A stretch of 6,280 nucleotides of DNA. It comes from Planctomycetota bacterium. GTDB taxonomy: Bacteria; Planctomycetota; UBA1135; GCA-002686595. The DNA lies in the NCBI GenBank assembly GCA_022447405.1, contig JAKVCE010000134.1, forward strand, positions 1 through 6,280, read 5' to 3'. The notes beneath the pieces are model-generated. The model saw only the letters and a program-made list of their open reading frames with translations, did not search any database and was not told the origin of the DNA. Within the stretch, counting starts at the first letter, position 1. Each line of letters starts with the position of its first letter. Of this stretch, positions 1 to 5,806 are shown in pieces. The translations under genes and the position numbers were made by a program.

Positions 1-573
1 GGCTGCCGCCGCATCTACTACGGATGGGAGTCTGGCAGCCAGCGCATGCTCGACGTCCTGAAGAAGGACCTCACTCCCGAGGAGATCGTCGAGGCCGCCA
101 AGATGACCCGCCGCGCCGGCATCTGGGCGAAGGTCTACCTGATCGTCGGCTCTCCCGGAGAGACCAAGCAGGACATCGAGGAGACCGAGAAGGTGCTCCG
201 CCTCGCTGGCCCCGACCTCGTCCGCGTCTCCGTCTTCAATCCGCTCATCGGCACGGAGTCATGGGACGGGTACACGGCGAACATTGACGTCAGCGACCTC
301 CGTGAGAACTACGTCTCCTCGAACCGGTCCGCGTACAAGCACGAGAACTTCGGGCAGCTCGAGCTCGAGGAGATGCGCAAGAACATGGTCCGCTCCTATG
401 AGAAGTGGTACTACGCCTACCCCCAGCGCACTCGCCGCTTCATGGAGCGGATGATGTACTACATGGAGAACCCGCTCTATGGGCGCAAGCGCCTCGGCAG
501 AGCCCTCGGCCTCGTCCCTGCTCCGCGCAGCGACAGCGTCCACCTCAAGGCGATGCAAGAGCAAGACGCCTGA
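1..573 (+). CDS. Radical SAM protein, C-terminal part (5' end outside window)
   Basis: The reading frame is open from the first base, so the start lies upstream; 190 codons are visible and the stop is TGA at 571-573. The first visible residues, IYYGWESGSQ, match the strand of the radical SAM barrel that contacts SAM (consensus GxESGS). They are followed by LKKDLTPEEI, an AGIWAKVYLIVGSPGET segment (consensus GxPGET) and FNPLIGTESWDGY (consensus P.PGT.ly). This order is typical of B12-binding-domain radical SAM enzymes of the BchE/HpnP type. The [4Fe-4S] CxxxCxxC loop and any cobalamin domain would be upstream and cannot be seen. The C-terminal tail of about 90 residues is rich in aromatic and basic residues (EKWYYAYPQRTRRFMERMMYY), as in members acting on lipids or glycans. 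The substrate is unknown. The next gene begins 66 nt downstream on the same strand, so both may belong to one modification cluster. The superfamily call is firm; the subfamily is inference. Confidence 0.88.
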   Translation, partial: GCRRIYYGWESGSQRMLDVLKKDLTPEEIVEAAKMTRRAGIWAKVYLIVGSPGETKQDIEETEKVLRLAGPDLVRVSVFNPLIGTESWDGYTANIDVSDLRENYVSSNRSAYKHENFGQLELEEMRKNMVRSYEKWYYAYPQRTRRFMERMMYYMENPLYGRKRLGRALGLVPAPRSDSVHLKAMQEQDA

Positions 574-587
574 TCCAGCTCGCTGGA
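574..587 (+). terminator. Short stem-loop directly after the radical SAM stop codon
   Basis: TCCAG at 574-578 pairs with CTGGA at 583-587 around the 4-nt loop CTCG. The stem begins one base after the TGA stop. No T-tract follows (the next bases are CGGCCCCC), so it is not a classical intrinsic terminator. It may be a weak attenuator or a 3'-end stabilising element between two genes of one operon. A 5-bp stem can arise by chance in G+C-rich DNA. Confidence 0.3.
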
Positions 588-625
588 CGGCCCCCTGACG
601 ACCCCGCGCTACGTCCCCAACGCCT

Positions 626-631
626 AGGAGG
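626..631 (+). promoter_or_regulatory. Strong Shine-Dalgarno AGGAGG fixing a GTG start
   Basis: A perfect AGGAGG lies 8 nt before the GTG at 640, which settles that GTG as the start of the acyltransferase. The spacer CTCCTCCC is largely complementary to the site itself: GGAG (627-630) can pair with CTCC (635-638) around the loop GCTC. The ribosome site could therefore be partly masked. Confidence 0.75.
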
Positions 632-639
632 CTCCTCCC

Positions 640-1752
640 GTGAGCGACGCCCGAGACTTCTCTGCAGCCCAAGGAGAGATGCCCGCTGGCTTCTCGATAG
701 AGGAGGGAGCGCCCGGCGAGCGGGCTGAGCAGGTCGCCCTCTTCAACGCCTGCTTCACCAAGGACCTCGTTGAGAGCGACCTGGCTTGGCGCTACGAGCA
801 GAACCCCTACGGCGAGAGCGTGAACTTGCTCGCGCGGGAGGAGGAGACCGGGGAGCTCGTGAGCGGCTACGCGTGCAACCCCCGCCTGGCTGTCGCTGGT
901 GAGTCGGAGGCCGTGGTCGGTCAGACGGGGGATGTCATGACGCACCCCTCCCGGCGCAAGCTAGGCGTGTTCAGTCACCTCGACAGGGAGGCGATGAGTC
1001 GGGCCAAGGCGGCCGGGTGGCCGTGCGTCTTCGGGCTGCCGAACTGGCGCTCGGCTCACATATTCGAGGCGCTCGGTTGGGAGGTCGTCGGCACCCTCCG
1101 AGAGTGGAGCTTGCCGCTACGCATGGATACCTGCGCTCTCGCCCGTCGCAAACGTGTCTCTCGCTTGCCTGCCCTGCGCCTTCCTTTTGAGCGCGTCAAG
1201 GCGGCGGCTGGGATGAAGCGCCTCGCGGGCAAGCTAGATGGATATGAGGTCCGGCCCCTGGTCGGATTTCCCGAGGAGGTCACAGAGCTCTCGAAGCGAC
1301 TTGAGGCTCGCTACGGCTTCATGGTGAGGCGAGACCCCGAGTATCTGACCTGGCGTTTCCAGCGCGGCAAGAGTCGACTCCATCGCTCCTTCGGCCTGTA
1401 CGACGCCGCCGGCGAGTTTCACGGGTACGTCATCGTTCAGCTGCCCAGGGAGGGGGAGCTCCACGGCTTCGTCGTTGATCTCCTCGCGGAGGGAGAGGCC
1501 CGCGAAGCCGCCATCGCGGCAGGCCTCGCCGCCCTCGACTACGCCGACGCCTCGATCGTGCACTCCACTGCTGTGGACGGCTCTGGCTGGGCCCAGGAGC
1601 TGAAGTCCGCGGGCTTCTCCCCCGCGTCGGACCGGAACGTCATGCAGATCATCCTCCACGCCAACGACGTGGATCACCCCGTCACGAAGGCGGCCCGGCA
1701 GACCAGTCGCTGGTATTTCACCGACGGCGACCGCGACGACGAGACGATGTAA
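640..1752 (+). CDS. Two-domain GNAT-type N-acyltransferase, polysaccharide-cluster type
   Basis: This 370-residue protein starts at a GTG with an ideal AGGAGG 8 nt upstream. Both halves look like GNAT folds. The first half (about 15-160) has LAWRYEQNPYG at 48-58, then GDVMTHPSRRKLGVFSHL at 97-114. The latter corresponds to the acyl-CoA pyrophosphate-binding motif A (V.P..R..Gvf..L). VFGLPNWRSAHIFEALGW follows at 130-147. The second half (about 200-340) repeats the design with RRDPEYLTWRF at 230-240 but shows no clear CoA loop, so it is probably structural or substrate-binding. The tail RWYFTDGDRDD resembles endings I know from GNAT proteins in exopolysaccharide clusters. The likely reaction is acyl transfer from acyl-CoA to an amino group on a sugar or lipid precursor in the cytoplasm. 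It is followed after only 6 nt by a polysaccharide deacetylase, so the pair probably acts in one pathway. The exact substrate cannot be told from sequence. Confidence 0.85.
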   Translation: MSDARDFSAAQGEMPAGFSIEEGAPGERAEQVALFNACFTKDLVESDLAWRYEQNPYGESVNLLAREEETGELVSGYACNPRLAVAGESEAVVGQTGDVMTHPSRRKLGVFSHLDREAMSRAKAAGWPCVFGLPNWRSAHIFEALGWEVVGTLREWSLPLRMDTCALARRKRVSRLPALRLPFERVKAAAGMKRLAGKLDGYEVRPLVGFPEEVTELSKRLEARYGFMVRRDPEYLTWRFQRGKSRLHRSFGLYDAAGEFHGYVIVQLPREGELHGFVVDLLAEGEAREAAIAAGLAALDYADASIVHSTAVDGSGWAQELKSAGFSPASDRNVMQIILHANDVDHPVTKAARQTSRWYFTDGDRDDETM

Positions 1753-1758
1753 GAGGGC

Positions 1759-2814
1759 GTGAAGCACAAGCTCAAGATGCTCCTACGCGAGCTGGTCGCT
1801 CGCGCTGTCTATCACACCCCGCTCTGGCGCCTGTGCGACCTCTTGGCGCCGCGCAGGCTCGTCATCCTCGCTGGGCACTGCGTTGAGGCGCCATCAAACG
1901 ACTTCCTCCCGCCTGAGATGAAGATACGGGAGGAGACCCTGGAGGAGATCCTTGGGTGGCTCAATCGTCGCTTTGAAGGGGTTCGTGTGGCGGACGGTTG
2001 GCGTCGCCTCGGTGAGGGGGGCGGGAAGAGCCTCTTTGCCCTCTCCATGGACGACGGCTATCGCGACAACGTGACGCATCTCTTGCCGCTCGCTGAGCGC
2101 GTCGGGGTCCCAGTGACCGTGTACCTAGAGTCGCGGCCGCTTGATGAGCAGCGTGTGAACTGGACTCACAAGTTTTTTTGGCTTGTAGAGCGGCTAGGCG
2201 TCGAAGAGCTCGGGATCCGTTACGCCGACGAGACCGAGGTAGAGCCTGACAACGTCCGAACCCACCAAGTGCTCGCTGAGGGGGTGGAGGTGGTCTACCG
2301 CTGGAAGCGCGCTCTCAAGTACGACTTCGATCCGCTCGAACGGGACAGAGTCATAGACAGCATCTTCACCGCTGAGGGCGGCGACGAGGCGGCGCTATGC
2401 GAAGAGCTCTATATGGACGCAGACGGAGTCACAGCTCTCGCAGAGGCTGGCTGGGAGCTCGGTGGTCACACCATCTCGCACCACGTCCTGAGTGGCCTAG
2501 GCGAGGAGGCGCAGCGTGAGGAGGTCCAGGGCGGCAGGCAGGTCTTGATGGATCGTCATGGCGTGGGCTGTGAGAGCTTCGCCTATCCATTCGGACGCCG
2601 CTGGGACTACAACGAGACCTCTGTCGAGGTCGCGCGTGACGCGGGCTTTGAGTGCGCTGTACAGACTCACGCGGGGGCGTGCACGCGGACATCAGATGCG
2701 TTTCACCTGAGCCGGTGGATGATCGATGACGAAGCAGCGCTGCACCTTATCGCTGCCGAGGCTTGCGGCGCCTTCGAGCTCTTCCGGAGGGTCGGGCTGG
2801 ACCTCTCTGAGTGA
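1759..2814 (+). CDS. Polysaccharide deacetylase family protein (NodB domain, CE4-like)
   Basis: This 351-residue protein belongs to the metal-dependent NodB/CE4 family that removes acetyl groups from N-acetylated sugars. Motif 1 is SMDDGYRDN (96-104), with D98 the expected catalytic base and D99 a metal ligand. Motif 2 is HTISH (237-241), giving metal ligands H237 and H241. Motif 3 is FAYPFG (274-279). LSRWMIDD (317-324) follows as a late strand. Some 130 residues separate motifs 1 and 2, so there is a long insertion (WTHKFFWLVERLG and onward), as in deacetylases of exopolysaccharide clusters. The N-terminus has GHC at 39-41 where relatives often have YHR. No signal peptide is evident, although residues 7-30 are moderately hydrophobic. 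The GTG start at 1759 has GAGGG only 1 nt upstream, which is unusually tight; ATG at 1777 is the alternative and would remove six residues. The gene lies 6 nt after the acyltransferase and is translationally linked to it. The TGA stop sits in a hairpin shared with the converging small gene. Confidence 0.92.
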   Translation: MKHKLKMLLRELVARAVYHTPLWRLCDLLAPRRLVILAGHCVEAPSNDFLPPEMKIREETLEEILGWLNRRFEGVRVADGWRRLGEGGGKSLFALSMDDGYRDNVTHLLPLAERVGVPVTVYLESRPLDEQRVNWTHKFFWLVERLGVEELGIRYADETEVEPDNVRTHQVLAEGVEVVYRWKRALKYDFDPLERDRVIDSIFTAEGGDEAALCEELYMDADGVTALAEAGWELGGHTISHHVLSGLGEEAQREEVQGGRQVLMDRHGVGCESFAYPFGRRWDYNETSVEVARDAGFECAVQTHAGACTRTSDAFHLSRWMIDDEAALHLIAAEACGAFELFRRVGLDLSE

Positions 2815-2834
2815 GCCCGCTGGCGCGCGGCTCA
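2812..2834. terminator. Bidirectional hairpin joining two convergent stop codons
   Basis: TGAGCC (2812-2817) pairs with GGCTCA (2829-2834). After one bulged C at 2828, CGC (2818-2820) pairs with GCG (2825-2827), closing the 4-nt loop TGGC. The outermost three pairs are the TGA stop of the deacetylase and the complement of the TGA stop of the minus-strand gene. Neither side has a T-tract, so Rho-independent termination of the classical kind is not shown. The symmetric structure could still act on both transcripts as a terminator or as protection against RNase. Confidence 0.55.
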
Positions 2835-2969
2835 GTCGAACATCGGGTACTGGTGGGGGGCGACTCCCTCCTCAGGCGGGCCTGAGAAGAAGACGATCCA
2901 AATGACCGTGCCCAGGATCAGCGCCATGGGCGTCAGGATCCAAACCCAGTTGTCTTTGAGGAAGCTCAT
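2832..2969 (-). CDS. Small single-pass membrane protein, 45 aa, DUF5989-like
   Basis: A 46-codon frame on the minus strand starts at ATG (2969-2967) and ends at TGA (2834-2832). The peptide begins MSFLKDNWVWI, continues with a hydrophobic segment of about 20 residues (roughly 9-28, LTPMALILGTVIWIVFF), and ends in a short polar tail SGPPEEGVAPHQYPMFD. This is the plan of a single membrane-spanning peptide. The FLKxxW opening and the VAPxxYxxF ending resemble DUF5989 proteins, about 50 residues long, found next to SxtJ-type proteins in polysaccharide clusters. That assignment is from memory and by eye. In support of a real gene there is a perfect TATAAT on the same strand 43 bp before the start, a stop placed symmetrically against the converging gene, and no better frame in this gap. 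Against it, the Shine-Dalgarno region (CACCAAGAC) is weak. The function is unknown; a role in envelope or polysaccharide assembly is inferred from family and neighbours. Confidence 0.68.
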   Translation of the reverse strand: MSFLKDNWVWILTPMALILGTVIWIVFFSGPPEEGVAPHQYPMFD

Positions 2970-3011
2970 GTCTTGGTGTAGCGCGGGGGCATCTCGCCCG
3001 CTCCAGGGTTC

Positions 3012-3017
3012 ATTATA
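3012..3017 (-). promoter_or_regulatory. Candidate sigma-70 -10 box (TATAAT) for the 45-aa gene
   Basis: Read on the minus strand, 3017-3012 is exactly TATAAT, in one of the few A+T-rich spots of the window. Transcription would begin near 3005, leaving a leader of about 35 nt before the ATG at 2969. The hexamer at the usual -35 distance (3040-3035, CCGGCA) matches TTGACA at only three positions. The site therefore needs an activator or is only a chance match. No convincing promoter for the plus-strand gene at 3070 is visible in this 100-bp divergent gap. Confidence 0.4.
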
Positions 3018-3069
3018 CCTCCAAAGGTGGGCGCTGCCGGGGGATCCGAGCCCGTACTGATAGGATGGG

Positions 3070-5796
3070 ATGATGCGAAGAAGCGGATGGATCGTGGCGG
3101 CCCTCGGAGTGTCAGCCGTCCTGTGGCTGAGCTCGGGAGAGGGTCATGGTGAGGGCTTCGTAGGCCCCCGTCCCACCGAACACGTCTTGGATGAGGGCGC
3201 CGAGGCGGAGCACAAGGCTGGGCGCAAACGCTGGATGCGTGAGATGCATCGGGCAGCACCAGGCGTCGACTGGGAAGAGCTCGAGCGCCAGAACGGCTTG
3301 AGGGAGATGGAGCGCAGGCGCGCGCTGGCTCTTGAGATGCCCATGACCATCGGCGCGAGCTGGGCAGAGGTCGGGAGCAAGAACCTCGCGGGCCGCACCC
3401 GATCGTCTTTCATCGGGCCAGGTGAGGATGAGCTCTACGTGGGGTCTGCTCTAGGCGGCCTCTGGCGGGGCACGCTCACTGGAACCGATTGGGAGCCTCT
3501 CGGCGACAACCTCTATGGAGGCGTCTATGAGGTCGTCGTCTTGGAGGGAGGGCCGGGCGCGCACGACATCTTCATCACGCGTGACGGGGACGACCTCTAT
3601 CGCAGCGTCGATGATGGAGCGACCTGGCTCCCCGTGAGCGGGCTTCCGTCGAACCTGGACGTGCGCGACCTCGTGCTCCTGGGGGACTCAGCGCAGACCG
3701 TCCTCGTGTACGGCGCCTCAGGCGGAATGAGCCGCGTCTACGACTCCGTAGATGGTGGGGCTAGCTTCCAGCTGCGCTGGGCGCTCTCGCCCGAGTGGGA
3801 GGGTGGCCTCTGGGCGCCGCGCGCTGGACCTGGCGCAGGCACAGATGTGTACATGCTTCATCAGCGGAAGATCTATCACTCCTCAAGCGGGGGCTCAGGC
3901 TTCACAGAGGTCGGGACGGTCGCTGGGTCTGGGAGTGAAGGGCGCATCACCGGCTCAGAGGCTGGCGCGCCGACCCTCTATGTGAGCTTGCGTCAGAGCG
4001 GCTCCTGGAACGTGTACCGCTCTACCAACGCGGGCGCGTCCTTCGCCCAGCGCGCTAGCGACATCGGCGACTACTGGGACACCTCCTTCTGCGCCTCCAT
4101 CACGGACCCGGACCTCTTGCTCTATGGAGGCGTGGAGTGCTGGCGCTCGACCAACGGCGGCAGCAGCTTCAGCCGCGTGAACTCCTGGGGCTCGTACTAC
4201 AACAACCCTCAGATCAGGCTCCACGCTGACATCTTCGGGATCGACTGCTACCCCGACCCCGACGCTCCCAGTACGGGAGAGCGCTGGATCATCTCATGCG
4301 ATGGGGGGACCTACGAGAGCCGCACGTCGATGAGCTCCGTGAACAACCTCTCGATGTCCGGGCTTGGGATCTCGCAGTACTACTCGACCCACAGCTCAGC
4401 TGCCGAGCCGACGCGCCTCTTGGCGGGCTCTCAAGATCAGGGGTACCAGCGCGGGCACGTCGTCACTCAGTCGACCCCTGGCCCCTCTACGGACATGGAT
4501 CAATTGATCAGCGGGGACTACGGGCACTTGGTCTCTGGTGACGGGACGCACGCCTGGGTCTACTCGACATACCCGGGCTTCGTGCTCGTGCAGCAAGGCG
4601 AGGCAGGGAACAACATCTATCAGGTGAGCTTCCCGAGCGGCTCCCAGCACCTCTGGCTCCCGCCGGTCGTCGCAGACCCTACAGACAACCAGGCGTTCTA
4701 CTTCTTAGGAGACCGCCTCTGGCGCTACACGCGCGGCGTCGGGCAGAGCTGGAACCACATCCAGCACACGAGCCAGACCTTCGACACCGGGAGCTCTGAC
4801 TACCTGACCGCGATGGCCATCGCTCCGAGCGATGTGAGCCGGATGTACGCCTGCGACGAGGCCGGACGAGCGTGGGTCTCGACGGACTTCGGGAGCTCCT
4901 GGACACAGACGGGCTCCAGCCTCCCTGGCGAGCACTACTTCTATGGCAACGCGATCTGCGTGCACCCGACGATCTCACAGGAGGTCTTCATCGGTGGCTC
5001 GGGATACTCCACCGCGGGCGTGCGCCGCAGCACCGACGGCGGGAGCTCCTGGCAGGCGGAGAGCGACGGGCTCCCCAGCACCCTCGTCTATGACCTCGCC
5101 TACGCGGGCGACGGCAGCGGGGACGTGTACGCCGCGTGCGAGGCCGGCGCATATCGCTGGGATCGCCCGACAGAGACCTGGGAGAACATCATGGGCCTCG
5201 AGGCGCCGATCACCCTGTACTGGTCTGTTGAGGCGGTCCCTGACTCGCCCCTTATGCGCTTCGGGACCTACGGGCGCGGCATCTGGGATTACACCATCGG
5301 TGAGACCGGGCCGACCGGACCCGGCGCGGGCTACTGCTTTGGTGACGGGGCCAGCCCTTGTCCATGCGGGAACGCTAACGACGGCAGCTTGAACGGCGGG
5401 CAGGCTGGCTGCGCGAACGGGGTCTCTCCTGGCGGCGCGGTCCTCACGGCGACTGGCAGCAACAGCGTGAGCGCCAGAGACCTGAAGCTGGAGGCCTTCG
5501 GGCTCGACCCGAACCAGCCTGGCCTCTACTTCCAGGGCGACAATCAGGTCGCGGGTGGCCTGGGCGTCGCTTTCGGTGACGGCCTGCGCTGCGCGGGTGG
5601 CGAGGTGATTCGGCTCCAGGTCGTCATGGCGGACCCCTTCGGCGACTCTGACACCTCCATCCCTGTCGCGACTAGAGGTGGCGTGTCGGCAGGCGATGTG
5701 AAGCGCTACCAGCTCTGGTATCGGAACCCTGCCTCGAGCGCCTGCCTCAGCGGCTTCAACCTCTCCAACGGCTTCGAGGTCGCCTGGGAGGGCTAG
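3070..5796 (+). CDS. Secreted Asp-box (BNR) beta-propeller protein with planctomycete-type C-terminal domain
   Basis: This 908-residue protein has an N-terminal signal sequence (MMRRSGWIVAALGVSAVLWL, then SSGEGHGEG), so it is exported. Residues 43-90 are a charged helical stretch. A propeller region runs from about 97 (SWAEVGSKNLAGRT) to 742 (TYGRGIWDY). It carries seven Asp-box motifs (S.D.G..[WF]): RSVDDGATW 178, DSVDGGASF 225, HSSSGGSGF 270, RSTNAGASF 317, RSTNGGSSF 359, VSTDFGSSW 603 and RSTDGGSSW 653. CDGGTYES at 410 and GSQDQGYQ at 453 fall in the gap between the fifth and sixth. Roughly 645 residues would suit two seven-bladed propellers in tandem, as in GH74-like or sortilin-like proteins; no catalytic residues can be assigned. 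A TGPTGPG linker leads to a domain at 755-908 with six cysteines (756, 764, 766, 781, 841, 892), a likely surface or export module. The start is one of two adjacent ATGs: AGGA at 3062-3065 lies 4 nt before the first and 7 nt before the second. Its function is probably binding of glycan or protein outside the cytoplasm; that is inference. Confidence 0.9.
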   Translation: MMRRSGWIVAALGVSAVLWLSSGEGHGEGFVGPRPTEHVLDEGAEAEHKAGRKRWMREMHRAAPGVDWEELERQNGLREMERRRALALEMPMTIGASWAEVGSKNLAGRTRSSFIGPGEDELYVGSALGGLWRGTLTGTDWEPLGDNLYGGVYEVVVLEGGPGAHDIFITRDGDDLYRSVDDGATWLPVSGLPSNLDVRDLVLLGDSAQTVLVYGASGGMSRVYDSVDGGASFQLRWALSPEWEGGLWAPRAGPGAGTDVYMLHQRKIYHSSSGGSGFTEVGTVAGSGSEGRITGSEAGAPTLYVSLRQSGSWNVYRSTNAGASFAQRASDIGDYWDTSFCASITDPDLLLYGGVECWRSTNGGSSFSRVNSWGSYYNNPQIRLHADIFGIDCYPDPDAPSTGERWIISCDGGTYESRTSMSSVNNLSMSGLGISQYYSTHSSAAEPTRLLAGSQDQGYQRGHVVTQSTPGPSTDMDQLISGDYGHLVSGDGTHAWVYSTYPGFVLVQQGEAGNNIYQVSFPSGSQHLWLPPVVADPTDNQAFYFLGDRLWRYTRGVGQSWNHIQHTSQTFDTGSSDYLTAMAIAPSDVSRMYACDEAGRAWVSTDFGSSWTQTGSSLPGEHYFYGNAICVHPTISQEVFIGGSGYSTAGVRRSTDGGSSWQAESDGLPSTLVYDLAYAGDGSGDVYAACEAGAYRWDRPTETWENIMGLEAPITLYWSVEAVPDSPLMRFGTYGRGIWDYTIGETGPTGPGAGYCFGDGASPCPCGNANDGSLNGGQAGCANGVSPGGAVLTATGSNSVSARDLKLEAFGLDPNQPGLYFQGDNQVAGGLGVAFGDGLRCAGGEVIRLQVVMADPFGDSDTSIPVATRGGVSAGDVKRYQLWYRNPASSACLSGFNLSNGFEVAWEG

Positions 5797-5806
5797 CGCC
5801 CGCTAG
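5793..5806. terminator. Second convergent-junction hairpin containing both stop codons
   Basis: CTAGC (5793-5797) pairs with GCTAG (5802-5806) around the 4-nt loop GCCC. The repeat is perfect for six bases on each side (CTAGCG/CGCTAG) with a 2-nt centre. The left arm contains the TAG stop of the propeller gene (5794-5796) and the right arm the complement of the TAG stop of the minus-strand gene (5803-5805). No T-tract follows on either side. It is weaker than the hairpin at 2812-2834 but built the same way. Confidence 0.4.

Noticed and set aside
259..945. Long minus-strand open frame of 228 codons
   Set aside because: It is antisense to the end of the radical SAM gene and the start of the acyltransferase, both supported by motifs. 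Such frames are common opposite G+C-rich genes, and its translation shows no recognisable domain.
1234..1767. Minus-strand open frame of 177 codons
   Set aside because: It lies opposite the second half of the acyltransferase; repeated Val/Gly/Leu-rich text without motifs marks it as a shadow of codon bias.
2173..2179. Run of seven T inside the deacetylase gene, a possible slippage or phase-variation site
   Set aside because: It encodes Phe-Phe-Trp in frame, the NodB motifs on both sides are in the same frame, and a single 7-base run is weak evidence for phase variation.
3061..3069. TAGGATGGG before the propeller gene as a -10 promoter element
   Set aside because: It overlaps the ribosome-binding region and directly abuts the ATG, leaving no room for a leader; it is better read as the Shine-Dalgarno AGGA.
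2966..3259. Minus-strand open frame of 97 codons across the propeller gene start
   Set aside because: It covers the signal peptide region of the propeller gene in antisense and overlaps the start of the 45-residue gene; no domain is seen.
4890..5052. Repeated 13-nt DNA word CGGGAGCTCCTGG at 4890-4902 and 5040-5052
   Set aside because: It encodes the conserved GSSW part of two Asp-boxes, so the protein repeat explains it; the GGAGCTCC palindrome is a by-product.
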